The notes beneath the pieces were generated by a model. That model saw nothing but the letters and a program-made list of their open reading frames with translations, did no database searches and was not told where the DNA came from. Of a stretch of DNA of 64,000 bases, positions 1 to 8,724 are shown one piece after another. The DNA lies in contig OY781923.1 in the NCBI GenBank assembly GCA_963677225.1, positions 1,612,001-1,676,000 of the forward strand. The letters run 5' to 3'. How positions within the stretch are numbered: the stretch's first letter is position 1; every line of letters starts with the position of its first letter. A program made the translations under genes and the position numbers. The DNA is from SABI01 sp028532915 (GTDB taxonomy: Bacteria > Spirochaetota > Spirochaetia > Sphaerochaetales > Sphaerochaetaceae).

Positions 1-1279
1 CATCGGATCTGAAGGCATAGTTGAGAAGCATCGAGATGTCTGCACGTGCACCCCACCCTGTGATACACATCGGAGCTTTGAGCCAGTACTGGGAAAGATA
101 GATATCTCGTGTATATCCTTTGAGTTCAAGATTGAAACCGGCCGGTGCCGAAAGTTCTTTTATCGTCTGGGCAAGTTCCTTTCCGAACGGATGATCGCTT
201 GCAAAATAGAGATCGACCGTCACACCGTCAGGATACCCTGCCTGAGTAAGAAGTTCTTTCGCTTTTTCGATATTGCGTTCACGAAGAGGAAGATCGAGAT
301 ACTCGGCCTGATTATTCATCACGGGAACTTCGTTATAGAATATACCTTCGTTCAGCTCCATCTGGGCAACGCTCTTTGCGATCACCTCAGGGTCCATGGT
401 GTATTTGAAAGCAAGTCGGACACGATTATCATCGAACGGCTCCATTCCCTGTACAAGTGAGATGAATCTGTGCTCCTGATAAGGTGCGATCACGGAAAGG
501 TCTCCGTTTGAAGCCAGTCTGTTTTTGATCACAGGAGTAACGAAAGGAACGATGTCTACGCGATCTGCTTCAAGCATTGAAATTGAAGCTTCGATATCAG
601 GGACGAAGTAGATGATGATCTTGTCGAGTTTCGGAAGAGCTGGATCCCAGTATTCGGTATTCTTAACAAGAAGAGCGGATTCTTTCGGAATCAGCTGTTC
701 CATCTTGAACGGACCGGTACCCATAGGCTTCGATTCACCTTTTGATGCGTAATCATAATCGCTAGATAACATCATCATATTGTAATCGGTCATGAGGTAG
801 ATGAAAGTCGGTCTCGATTCTTTCAGTTTTATCTCGACTTTATACGGATCGATGATATTGATCGTTTCAACGATGGCGAAATCGTTCTTTTTGAGGTGTC
901 CTACCGCAGGGTCCTGAGTTCTTTCAATGGTGAATTTCAGATCCTCAGCGTCGAATGTGCTTCCGTCATGGAATGTAACACCTTCCCGTAAAGTGAATAT
1001 CCAGCTCTTTCCATCCGAAGTTTCCCACGATGTTGCCAGAACAGGATCCAGCTCTCCGGTTTCGGGATTGATTTCTACAAGATATTCATAAATTGAAGAA
1101 TTGAGGGAAAACACCTGACCATCCCAGGAACCCGGAGTAATCAGTCCGGGAACCTGACTGGCAACCCTGACTACCTTTTCCTCAACATCCTGTGAAGATT
1201 CCTTGTCTCCTCCGGCAAAGATGAGAGACGCCGGAAGCAAGAGAAGACACAAGGCCGCAAATAGTGTACGTTTGTTCAT
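1..1279 (-). CDS. ABC transporter solute-binding protein, family 5 (3' end outside window)
   Basis: Binds a substrate, probably peptide-like, outside the inner membrane for an ABC importer. About 426 codons are visible and the C-terminus lies beyond the window. Residues 1-22 form a signal peptide with a likely cut after LIFA and no lipobox cysteine. The mature part has family features: PETGELDPVLATSW, TLREGVTFHDG and PMGTGPFK. It is a close paralogue of the protein at 2178-3710, sharing long identical blocks such as GQVFSLNSS and KESALLVKN. The ATG at 1279 has a strong AGGAGG site a few bases upstream. It has its own promoter (1405-1434), separating it from the regulator gene upstream. No permease or ATPase lies in the window; they may follow beyond position 1. 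The ligand cannot be told from sequence. Confidence 0.9.
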   Translation of the reverse strand, partial: MNKRTLFAALCLLLLPASLIFAGGDKESSQDVEEKVVRVASQVPGLITPGSWDGQVFSLNSSIYEYLVEINPETGELDPVLATSWETSDGKSWIFTLREGVTFHDGSTFDAEDLKFTIERTQDPAVGHLKKNDFAIVETINIIDPYKVEIKLKESRPTFIYLMTDYNMMMLSSDYDYASKGESKPMGTGPFKMEQLIPKESALLVKNTEYWDPALPKLDKIIIYFVPDIEASISMLEADRVDIVPFVTPVIKNRLASNGDLSVIAPYQEHRFISLVQGMEPFDDNRVRLAFKYTMDPEVIAKSVAQMELNEGIFYNEVPVMNNQAEYLDLPLRERNIEKAKELLTQAGYPDGVTVDLYFASDHPFGKELAQTIKELSAPAGFNLELKGYTRDIYLSQYWLKAPMCITGWGARADISMLLNYAFRSD

Positions 1280-1404
1280 ATTTCCTCCTGAAAAAATGAT
1301 TGATTGTTTGAATTGCACATAGTGAAAAATGGGCGGTTACACACCTTTCCTGCATTAAAAAAAGAGAAAGCAGGAAGTCTAAGGCAATACAAACCGACAA
1401 CCTT

Positions 1405-1434
1405 ATTATCTTATATAATATGGCAGATTGTCAA
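1405..1434 (-). promoter_or_regulatory. Sigma-70-type promoter of the first solute-binding gene
   Basis: On the minus strand there is a perfect -35 TTGACA (1429-1434), an 18-base spacer and a -10 GATAAT (1405-1410). It points at the gene starting at 1279 and would give a leader of about 120 bases. Confidence 0.6.
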
Positions 1435-1450
1435 GGAAAGGTGAAATGAA

Positions 1451-1464
1451 TATACACCTGTATA
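1451..1464. promoter_or_regulatory. Dyad TATACA-CC-TGTATA, candidate operator
   Basis: A perfect 6+6 inverted repeat with a 2-base centre sits 16 bases upstream of the -35 element at 1429-1434 and just downstream of the GntR-type regulator gene. GntR-family proteins bind short symmetric sites, so this is a candidate site for the neighbouring regulator. That link is inference. Confidence 0.35.
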
Positions 1465-1502
1465 GTATATAAGGAATAATCACAGATAGGGGGCTATCTT
1501 CA

Positions 1503-2165
1503 TCATGATTGGAGCAGTTTGAACACACTTTCCTTTGTGTCCGGTCTACCAACTATCACCAGCATATCATTTGCTTTCAGAGGTTCATCAGGACCGGGAG
1601 ATAGCAGTATTTTATATTGCCGTCTGATAGCGATGACTGTAGCTTTCGTTATCTGCCAGAAATTGAGGGCGCTGAGTGTTTTTCCTATGCAGGGAGAGTG
1701 TTCCGGAACCGAACATTCATAGGTGTAAAAAGGATTGCTTGCAATAAAATGCTCAGTTGAATCTACAAGAGAATTTGTGAGGTCCATCAGCTCTTCATAG
1801 GCGTCTTTCTGGGATTTGTAGATCTCATGCATTCGTTTGAGCAGCTCTCTTCTTTTATCTCTGGTAGAATTGCGTTCCACATAACGCGAAGCGTTCTCCT
1901 TTGATTTGACGACAACACCGCTGTTCTGATGAACACTGACAACTTTCATATCTTCAAGAAGAGAGAAAGAACGGCGTATCGTCTCGGGTGAAACACCGTA
2001 TTCACTGCTCATGATCGATCGTCCGGATAACCGTTTGCCTTCATGAATATCACCGTTGGCGATGCGATGAGCGATATCCTGTGCTATCTTCACATAGGTA
2101 GGATCCTGATCACGTTTCTTTCTTCTCGGTTTGTCGATTGATGTGATATTCTTGTGTTCTTCCAT
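1503..2165 (-). CDS. GntR-family regulator with C-terminal RCK_C (TrkA-C) domain, BusR-like
   Basis: Predicted DNA-binding repressor. From the chosen ATG (220 residues), residues about 20-90 form a GntR winged helix (recognition stretch YGVSPETIRRSFSLLEDM). About 100-145 is a charged helical linker, and about 150-220 is an RCK_C domain (LKANDMLVIVGRPD). This order matches BusR of lactic acid bacteria and streptococci, where RCK_C binds cyclic di-AMP and the protein controls an osmolyte importer. Whether this one senses c-di-AMP is inference. A GTG at 2174 is possible, but the AAGG site is about 10 bases from the ATG at 2165 and only one base from the GTG. The gene follows the 2178-3710 solute-binding gene with no room for a terminator, so the two are probably cotranscribed. 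The paralogous binding protein lies downstream. Confidence 0.85.
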   Translation of the reverse strand: MEEHKNITSIDKPRRKKRDQDPTYVKIAQDIAHRIANGDIHEGKRLSGRSIMSSEYGVSPETIRRSFSLLEDMKVVSVHQNSGVVVKSKENASRYVERNSTRDKRRELLKRMHEIYKSQKDAYEELMDLTNSLVDSTEHFIASNPFYTYECSVPEHSPCIGKTLSALNFWQITKATVIAIRRQYKILLSPGPDEPLKANDMLVIVGRPDTKESVFKLLQS

Positions 2166-2177
2166 CGTTTGCACACC

Positions 2178-3710
2178 TTATGGACTGACTTGATCTACCG
2201 TGACATTCTTATAGACCGGCAGCATTGTCACCGGCTGTTCATATCCTTCGATATTTTCCTTCATTGCAACAAGATAAGGTACTTGTATATTCAGAAGTGG
2301 TCCATTCTCATAAAAATAGTTCTGTAGTTCATCATAGAGCTGCTGTCTTTTGTCATTATGAACCTCGCGGGAAATAGAATCAATAAGTTCGTCAAGATAA
2401 GGTTCGGCGAGTTTTGATTCATTCCACGGAGCATCTGAGACAAATGCGAGTCTCAGCAGCATCGACGGATCGACTCTGACACCCCAGGTAGTAAGTGAGA
2501 GGGGGACGTTCAGCCAGTACTGCGCGAAGTAGATATCCCTGGGATATCCTTTGAGGATGATTTCAATTCCGGCATCTTTGGCCAGTTCTTTGATGGTCTG
2601 GGCAATATTCTGATTATAGACGTGATCAGAAGCATAGGTAAGCTCAATAGTAAGTCCGTCTGGGTAGCCGGCTTCACTGAGAAGCTGTTTTGCCTTTTCC
2701 ACATCTCTCTTTCGATATGGAATTTCCGAGTACTGGGGTAGGGCGCTCATGATAGGAGTTTCGCTGTATTCTATTCCTTCATGCAGTGTGAGGGTAGTGG
2801 CTCTCGCAAGAATCTGGGGGTCCATCGCATATTTGAGAGCCAACCGAACTCTGTTGTCCTCAAACGGGGCTCTGTCTGCAGCCATCGAGATAAACCTCTG
2901 GTCCATATAGGGAATAACGACTTTCAACTCTTCTTCCTCTTTTAGACGATCGACCATGACCGGAGTGATGAATGGGACGATATCGACTTTATCATTGAGA
3001 AGCATGGCGAGAGAGACTTCCACATCGGAATTGAAATATATGTGAAGTTCATCGATGTAAGGTTTTCCTTGTTCCCAATAGTCTTCATTCTTGACCAGCA
3101 GTGCGGATTCTTTTGAAATGAGGGATTCAACCTTGAATGGTCCGGTTCCCATAGGTGCTGTTTCCCCGAGTTTATCATAATCATATCCAGATGAGAGCAT
3201 AGCCATATTGAAGTCGGTCATCTGATACATGAAAGTGGGAAGGACTGTATCCAGATATATTGCTACAGTGTAATCGTCTATCTTCTCTATTTTTGTGACG
3301 GTTGAAAAATCTTCTTTCTTTGAATGTCCGACAGAAGGATCCTGCGTACGTTCAAGAGTGAAAATGACATCATCCGCGGTAAAGGAGGTCCCGTCATGGA
3401 ATCTCACACCTTTTCTCAGTGAGATCTCCCAGCGGTCACCGCCATCGGTTCTCCAACTTGTTGCCAGAGATGGATTCAACTCTCCTGTTTCAGGATCCAG
3501 TGATACTAGATAATCATAGACGGAAGAATTGAGACTGAAAACCTGTCCGTTCCAGACTCCGGGCGTAATAAGGCCAGGCATGTTATCGGCAATTCTGACA
3601 ATAGTTTTGTCTGATTGTTCATTTTCCATCTGACCTGAGGAAAAAACCGGGAAGGGCAGCAGGGCGGCAAAAATCATGAAACATGTGATAAAGGTCGCTG
3701 TATTTTTCAT
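2178..3710 (-). CDS. ABC transporter solute-binding protein, family 5
   Basis: A 510-residue exported binding protein of the oligopeptide/dipeptide (SBP_bac_5) type. Residues 1-24 are a signal peptide (cut near PVFSS) without a lipobox cysteine, so the protein is probably soluble in the periplasm or anchored otherwise. Family motifs include LRKGVRFHDGTSFTADDV and MGTGPFKVES. It is closely similar to the partial protein at 1-1279, which indicates a local gene duplication. The start has an AGGGG site upstream. The stop codon lies 13 bases from the regulator's ATG, so regulator and binding protein are likely one transcript. Substrate unknown. Confidence 0.93.
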   Translation of the reverse strand: MKNTATFITCFMIFAALLPFPVFSSGQMENEQSDKTIVRIADNMPGLITPGVWNGQVFSLNSSVYDYLVSLDPETGELNPSLATSWRTDGGDRWEISLRKGVRFHDGTSFTADDVIFTLERTQDPSVGHSKKEDFSTVTKIEKIDDYTVAIYLDTVLPTFMYQMTDFNMAMLSSGYDYDKLGETAPMGTGPFKVESLISKESALLVKNEDYWEQGKPYIDELHIYFNSDVEVSLAMLLNDKVDIVPFITPVMVDRLKEEEELKVVIPYMDQRFISMAADRAPFEDNRVRLALKYAMDPQILARATTLTLHEGIEYSETPIMSALPQYSEIPYRKRDVEKAKQLLSEAGYPDGLTIELTYASDHVYNQNIAQTIKELAKDAGIEIILKGYPRDIYFAQYWLNVPLSLTTWGVRVDPSMLLRLAFVSDAPWNESKLAEPYLDELIDSISREVHNDKRQQLYDELQNYFYENGPLLNIQVPYLVAMKENIEGYEQPVTMLPVYKNVTVDQVSP

Positions 3711-3785
3711 ATCATACCCCTTTTATGTGAAAAGCCTATCATCCCTGCAGCGAAATTTCCATGTTAAAAAGGATTGTTTTGACAA

Positions 3786-4595
3786 TTATTCCATTTTTTT
3801 TGCTTCTTCCCACAGAACATTCAGAGCATCTGCATGATCCATATCAAAAGGTATACCACGTTCTTTCGCTAGGTCAGAGACGATATTGAACCTGTTCATG
3901 ACCTTGTTGTTCGATCTTCGAAGGGCTACTACAGGATTGACATGGACATATCGTGAAAGATTAACGACGGAGAAGAGCAGATCTCCGATTTCTTCCTCCA
4001 GATGATCCTTAGAATCATCGAGAGCACCGGTAACCTCGTCGAATTCCTCACGAATCTTATCGACGACACCGGAAATATCCGGCCATTCAAAACCGACTTT
4101 CTTGAGGCTTTTTTGAATCTCATATGCATGAAGGAGTTCAGGAAGGGACGAAGGTATCTTCCTGAATATATTATTCTCATCCACGGTCCTGCCTTCAACG
4201 GTCCGTTTCACTTCGTTCCACAAAGAAAGGACCTCAGTGCTGTCGGCTGCCTCGGCATCGCTGAAAACATGGGGATGTCTCCTAATGAGTTTCTCGCATA
4301 CACTGTGGATTGAGGATACCGGTGAGAAATCATCATATTCCTGATGGATTCTCAATGCCATCATGACATTGAGCAAAACATCTCCGATTTCTTCACTACA
4401 ATGTTGGATGTCCTTTTTCAGTATCGCATCAAGATATTCGAAGGTTTCATCGATGATCGCTCCGCTGACATCTTTCGGAGTCTGCTCCCGGTCCCATGGA
4501 CATCCGTTTTCGCTTCTCAGCAGGGAGATTATCTCATAGAGATTAGAAAGAGCCTGTTCAATTGTCTTTGGTGTTTTCAATGAATAAGTGATCAT
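3786..4595 (-). CDS. mazG: Nucleoside triphosphate pyrophosphohydrolase MazG
   Basis: Hydrolyses (d)NTPs to NMP and pyrophosphate, a house-cleaning role and in some bacteria a modulator of starvation signalling. The 269-residue length matches full two-domain MazG. The N-terminal half carries GCPWDREQTPKDV and the metal-binding EEIGDVLLNVM helix. The second half repeats the pattern (EEIGDLLFSVVNLSRY), as expected for tandem MazG folds. It has its own promoter at 4635-4667 and is the last gene before the transport cluster. Confidence 0.93.
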   Translation of the reverse strand: MITYSLKTPKTIEQALSNLYEIISLLRSENGCPWDREQTPKDVSGAIIDETFEYLDAILKKDIQHCSEEIGDVLLNVMMALRIHQEYDDFSPVSSIHSVCEKLIRRHPHVFSDAEAADSTEVLSLWNEVKRTVEGRTVDENNIFRKIPSSLPELLHAYEIQKSLKKVGFEWPDISGVVDKIREEFDEVTGALDDSKDHLEEEIGDLLFSVVNLSRYVHVNPVVALRRSNNKVMNRFNIVSDLAKERGIPFDMDHADALNVLWEEAKKME

Positions 4596-4634
4596 AGCGT
4601 TCCTTAATTACAGTGCCTAGTTTACAGAATATAC

Positions 4635-4667
4635 ATTATATACATACTAGCACTTCCTGTGTGTCAA
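4635..4667 (-). promoter_or_regulatory. Promoter of mazG
   Basis: On the minus strand, -35 TTGACA (4662-4667) and, 17 bases away, TGTATA (4639-4644), overlapping TATAAT at 4635-4640. It lies in the gap between the lipoprotein stop (4672) and the mazG start (4595). Confidence 0.55.
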
Positions 4668-4671
4668 CGAT

Positions 4672-5562
4672 CTAATACAGTTTTATCGTTGTTATCTCAT
4701 TCAAGGTGGACCAGAAGATGTTGTTGAAATCACCTTCACCACCGCTCATAGCAGCCCAGATATGAAGATACAGAGAATTTGTGTCCGATACGGTCAGATA
4801 ATCATAGAATTCTCCATCATCATAATAATCATGCAGCTCACCGATATACTCAGAAAGATCTCCAGTATTTCCGATAAAAGCATTTTTCCTGAAATCCTTC
4901 AGATAATACTCATCATCAGGTGTGAGGATCTTGAGAGAGGTCTCTTCGCCACTGTTATCGAATTCGAAACTGAAGGTCGTATCGTAGGAGGTCCCGTTGG
5001 AAGTGAAATCAGCAAGATCAATGTCAAAGTCATAACTTGGAAAGGTTCCGAAAACATAGGTGCCGTCTTCGGTTTCACTCTGTGAGAAAGTCCCTACGAC
5101 AAGAGATTCGTCATATCCGTCAAGATCGGGATCATCTATCGAATAAGAAAGAGACGATGCACCTTCCTTCACATAGATGAACCACCCTTCCGCACTGCTG
5201 CCCGAAAGATTTGACCATGCAGTACCGTTTCCGCCAGAGCCTTTGTAAAGGGATTTGAAGGCCGACGACATAGATGAAGAAGAACCTTCCTCTAATGGCC
5301 AGGTTGCCTGCAACGGTTCTGTCGTGAGGATGTAGAATAATTTTACAGAGGGAGTTGAATCCATCGAGACATATTCTGCGTAGGCATCATAGTCCAATGA
5401 GACTTCTATCTCACAGGAAGTATCCGTCTGAGTTCCTTCTGTGAAGATATCATCATCATCATAATAGAAGTATGTCGGTATTCCGCAGGAGGTGAACATT
5501 AAGAGAAAAAGCGCCAGAATGAGTGGTGTCGGTAACATACTCATACAATGGCGCTTTATCAT
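4672..5562 (-). CDS. Putative lipoprotein, acidic, function unknown
   Basis: I do not recognise the family. The 296-residue product has an N-terminal hydrophobic segment (about 12-25) ending in MFTSC, a lipobox, so the mature protein would start at that cysteine and carry lipid. The next residues are YFYYDDDDIF, and the body is rich in Ser, Asp, Tyr and Gly with little charge balance, typical of a surface or periplasmic lipoprotein. The ATG at 5562 is used here; an in-frame ATG six codons in is also possible. A small hairpin (ACCCT-TGG-AGGGT, 5572-5584) encloses the GGAGG-like ribosome site. The TPR membrane gene is 33 bases upstream and likely cotranscribed. Confidence 0.75.
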   Translation of the reverse strand: MIKRHCMSMLPTPLILALFLLMFTSCGIPTYFYYDDDDIFTEGTQTDTSCEIEVSLDYDAYAEYVSMDSTPSVKLFYILTTEPLQATWPLEEGSSSSMSSAFKSLYKGSGGNGTAWSNLSGSSAEGWFIYVKEGASSLSYSIDDPDLDGYDESLVVGTFSQSETEDGTYVFGTFPSYDFDIDLADFTSNGTSYDTTFSFEFDNSGEETSLKILTPDDEYYLKDFRKNAFIGNTGDLSEYIGELHDYYDDGEFYDYLTVSDTNSLYLHIWAAMSGGEGDFNNIFWSTLNEITTIKLY

Positions 5563-5595
5563 CTGCTCTAACCCTCCAAGGGTGAAAAAATCTTA

Positions 5596-6279
5596 TTAAA
5601 GAATCACAAGTCTGGATTGTGCGAGCTTTGCATATTCGGAATTCGGGTATTCGTCTGCCAGCTGCTGCAAAACAGCTTCTGCCAGTTCGATATCACCGCT
5701 TTCTTCATAGAGCCGGCCCACGTTGAACAGAGCTCTTGCCGATTCGGCAGCCTGTCCCTGTGTATCATCATACACTCTCTGATAATATTCGAGTGCCTTG
5801 AGAGTGTCTCCCAGTTTTTCGCTTGTCACAGCGGCATTGAATAAAGAGAGCGGAGAAAGATAGGAATCCTTCCCTTTTTCAGCTGCAGTCAAGAAATAAT
5901 CGAGAGCCGTCTCGTAAGATTCCAACCGGGTTTCAATCAGACCCAACAGATAGTTGGCCTTGACGGTTGCATAAGAACTCCCTGTGCGTCCGGCCAGATC
6001 GGTCAGGTCCTCTTTGAGGACTGCCAATACATCTGTTGCCTCTTCACTCGAGAGATCTTCCATAGATACCCACTCGGTATATTGTTCACCGAGAGTATCG
6101 ATGGATTCCTGTAATGAAGAACGGTTACTGGAGCTTACGCTCAGACCAATCCATAAACCCACCAGGATAACAAGTAATGCTACCCCGGTGATGATAATTG
6201 CCTTTGTATTTCTCTTTACAAATGAAGCTACACTATTCTCAACTTTATTTTGAAAAGAAGGTTCCTTTTTGTCAGCCAT
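5596..6279 (-). CDS. Membrane-anchored TPR protein
   Basis: A 227-residue protein with a short basic cytoplasmic head, one transmembrane helix at about 28-50 (AIIITGVALLVILVGLWIGL) and a periplasmic-side tail of TPR-like helix pairs. Repeats are visible at SYETALDYFLTAAEKG, DTLKALEYYQRVYDDT and DIELAEAVLQQLADEYPNSEYA. Size and layout recall YfgM or BamD-like TPR proteins, which assist protein translocation or outer-membrane assembly, but I cannot assign a specific role. It starts 12 bases after the cmk-rpsA stop, so it probably shares that operon. Confidence 0.75.
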   Translation of the reverse strand: MADKKEPSFQNKVENSVASFVKRNTKAIIITGVALLVILVGLWIGLSVSSSNRSSLQESIDTLGEQYTEWVSMEDLSSEEATDVLAVLKEDLTDLAGRTGSSYATVKANYLLGLIETRLESYETALDYFLTAAEKGKDSYLSPLSLFNAAVTSEKLGDTLKALEYYQRVYDDTQGQAAESARALFNVGRLYEESGDIELAEAVLQQLADEYPNSEYAKLAQSRLVIL

Positions 6280-6291
6280 TATGTCTCTCCG

Positions 6292-8724
6292 TTATTCAGA
6301 ATCTTTTTCTCTTGAACGCATCAGGTCCCCGAATGTGAATGTATCACTGTCTTCAGAATCATGGATGTATTTAGAGATTTCCGATTGCTGAGATTTTCTG
6401 ATCTTCTCTTTGATGGAAAGACTCAATTTCTGGGTAGAAGGATTGATCTCGACAACTGCTGCTGAAATAGGATCTCCTACTTTGAATTTAGTCAGAACTG
6501 AATCGTTATACTCTTCATCCGGACCGATGAGATTGTATTTGGAGATAAGACCTTCAATATCGCCGAGAACACGTACGAACACACCGAAATCTGTCACATT
6601 GGTGACTTCACCGCTGATGATCGAGCCCTTAGGATAAGACTGTTTCAGTGTAGTCCACGGATTACCTTCCAGCTGTTTGACACCGAGTCTGATATGTCTT
6701 GTCTGAGGATCGACTCTTGTGACGACGACATCGATGACATCGCCTTCTTTACAGAAATCGTTCATATTGCGGATCTTCTTCGTCCATGAGATATCATCTA
6801 TATGGAGGAAGCCGTCGATTCCGTCTTCAAGGTTGATGAATGCACCGCTGTTTGTGATCTTGACCACAGGTTTGGTGACTGTCATTCCCTGAGGATAGCG
6901 GACGTCGATCGTGTCCCAGGGATTCTCTTCAAGCTGCTTGAGCCCGAGTGAAACTCTTTTCTTATCGAGGTCATAACCGAGGATCTTTGCTTCTACGACA
7001 TCGCCGATACTGAGCAATTCTTTCGGGTTGTTGATTCTCTTTGTCCATGAGAGCTCGGAAATATGGGCGAGCCCTTCGATTCCCGGTTCGATCTCGATGA
7101 AAACACCGAACGTAGTGATCTTCGTGACCGGAGCCTTGATGATATCATCAACTGCATAACGTTCCTCGAATGTATTCCAGGGGTCTGCAGACATATGTTT
7201 GAGTGAAAGATTGATCTTTTGTGAAACAGGATCGATGTTGATAAGGCGAAGATGGATAACCTCCCCTTTCGATACGAAATCCTTAGGTTTAGTCACATGC
7301 CCCCAGCTCATATCATTGATATGCAGCAGGCCGTCAAACCCTCCCAGATCGATGAATGCACCGAAACTGGTGAAACTCTTTACCGTTCCTTCAACAACAT
7401 CACCGATTTTGACTGTCGAGAAGAACTTTTCCTTGTTCTCCTTGATCTTCTTCTCGAGATATTCTCTTCGAGAGACGACTGACTTGAGCTTCATTCCTGT
7501 ATGGAACTTGTCAATGATGAAATAATCAGCGATACCGATCATAGTCTCAGGTTCTTCCACCCTGACTACGTCAGCTTTGCTGAGCGGGCAGAATCCCAAG
7601 AACTCATTGCCCAGGTCGACTTCAAAGCCGCCCTTAATTACCTTTACAAACTTACCCATAACCGGTTCACGGTTTTCGGCAGCTACCTTTAGAACTTCCG
7701 TACGTTCCTTGATGTCAGCGCGCTTTTTTGAAATGACGATCTGGCCGCCCTTTCCTTCCTTGTTGACAATCATAACCTTGACTTCGTCGCCGACGGCGGG
7801 AACAGTGGAAAACTCATCAATGGCAATTCTGCCCTCTGATTTGTATCCCACATCCACAAACACATACTCGTTATTGACCTGAACTACAGTACCGGTAACA
7901 AGCTGACCGTCTTCAATTTCATCAAGAGATTTAAGGTAATGTTCCTGCAACATCGTTTGCATGTCAGCCTTCTTCTGCTGCAGTTCGTCTTGTGTTTCCA
8001 ACACTTCCTTTACGTCTTCCACTGTATTCTCCTGATCCTTATTTATCCGCTCAAAACGAGCGAATATAGCATGTAACACTTTTACATAAACTTCATCTAT
8101 GGTCAAGTATGAGGAGTCAATATATAGCGCATCTGGAGCAATCTTTAGTGCTCCAACCGCTTTATTCTTGTCTATCTCATCCCTTTCACGTATCATTTGT
8201 GCTATTTGTTCAAACGAAAAATCGGTCTGCTGCTGCTCATATCTCCTGCGCGCCCTCACTTCTACCGAAGCATCGAGGTATATTTTGCACAGAGCATCCG
8301 GGAAAACCACCGTCGTGATATCTCTTCCCTCTGCAACGAGGGAAAGTCCGTTTTCTGCGAGTTTTCTCAGATGCTGATTCACGATCGTGCGGAGGGCGGT
8401 GATGGCACTGTGCGCAGCAACCCACCTGTCGATCCGGTCATTGTGCAGATACGGCTCGACGGATTTATCGGATATATGGAGTTTTCCCTCTCTGAGATTG
8501 AGATCGAGCGTCTGTGCCGTCTCGATGATCTTCTTCTCATCTTCAGGATCAATCCCCTTTTCCAAAACAGTGTATGTAATCGCTCTGTAGAAGTTTCCTG
8601 AATTCAGGAAATAATAATCCAATGAATCACTGAGCATTTTTGCCAGAGAACTTTTCCCGACACCTGCGGGGCCGTCAATCGCGATGACCACCCCTTCTTC
8701 CTTTTTTAGATCCTCAATCGTCAT
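6292..8724 (-). CDS. Cytidylate kinase / ribosomal protein S1 fusion
   Basis: One 810-residue reading frame joins two proteins. Residues about 12-228 are CMP/dCMP kinase, with P-loop DGPAGVGKSS, the VAEGRDITTVVFPDA motif and RARRRYEQ. After a charged linker (about 230-268), six S1 RNA-binding repeats follow at about 273-338, 352-420, 445-515, 530-600, 615-690 and 705-775. The third to fifth have the classic SFGAFIDL / GLLHINDMSW pattern, and the sixth is more diverged. Separate cmk and rpsA genes are adjacent in many bacteria; in spirochaetes I recall the same fused form. The fusion makes pyrimidine nucleotide and translation-initiation functions from one polypeptide. It overlaps the upstream pseudouridine synthase gene by four bases. 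Confidence 0.95.
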   Translation of the reverse strand: MTIEDLKKEEGVVIAIDGPAGVGKSSLAKMLSDSLDYYFLNSGNFYRAITYTVLEKGIDPEDEKKIIETAQTLDLNLREGKLHISDKSVEPYLHNDRIDRWVAAHSAITALRTIVNQHLRKLAENGLSLVAEGRDITTVVFPDALCKIYLDASVEVRARRRYEQQQTDFSFEQIAQMIRERDEIDKNKAVGALKIAPDALYIDSSYLTIDEVYVKVLHAIFARFERINKDQENTVEDVKEVLETQDELQQKKADMQTMLQEHYLKSLDEIEDGQLVTGTVVQVNNEYVFVDVGYKSEGRIAIDEFSTVPAVGDEVKVMIVNKEGKGGQIVISKKRADIKERTEVLKVAAENREPVMGKFVKVIKGGFEVDLGNEFLGFCPLSKADVVRVEEPETMIGIADYFIIDKFHTGMKLKSVVSRREYLEKKIKENKEKFFSTVKIGDVVEGTVKSFTSFGAFIDLGGFDGLLHINDMSWGHVTKPKDFVSKGEVIHLRLINIDPVSQKINLSLKHMSADPWNTFEERYAVDDIIKAPVTKITTFGVFIEIEPGIEGLAHISELSWTKRINNPKELLSIGDVVEAKILGYDLDKKRVSLGLKQLEENPWDTIDVRYPQGMTVTKPVVKITNSGAFINLEDGIDGFLHIDDISWTKKIRNMNDFCKEGDVIDVVVTRVDPQTRHIRLGVKQLEGNPWTTLKQSYPKGSIISGEVTNVTDFGVFVRVLGDIEGLISKYNLIGPDEEYNDSVLTKFKVGDPISAAVVEINPSTQKLSLSIKEKIRKSQQSEISKYIHDSEDSDTFTFGDLMRSREKDSE

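Noticed and set aside
191..460. Open plus-strand frame opposite the first solute-binding gene
   Set aside because: It is antisense to a clear family-5 binding protein and has no ribosome site or family signature.
1486..1499. GATAG-GGGG-CTATC hairpin after the regulator gene as a terminator
   Set aside because: The stem is only five pairs and no T run follows on the minus strand.
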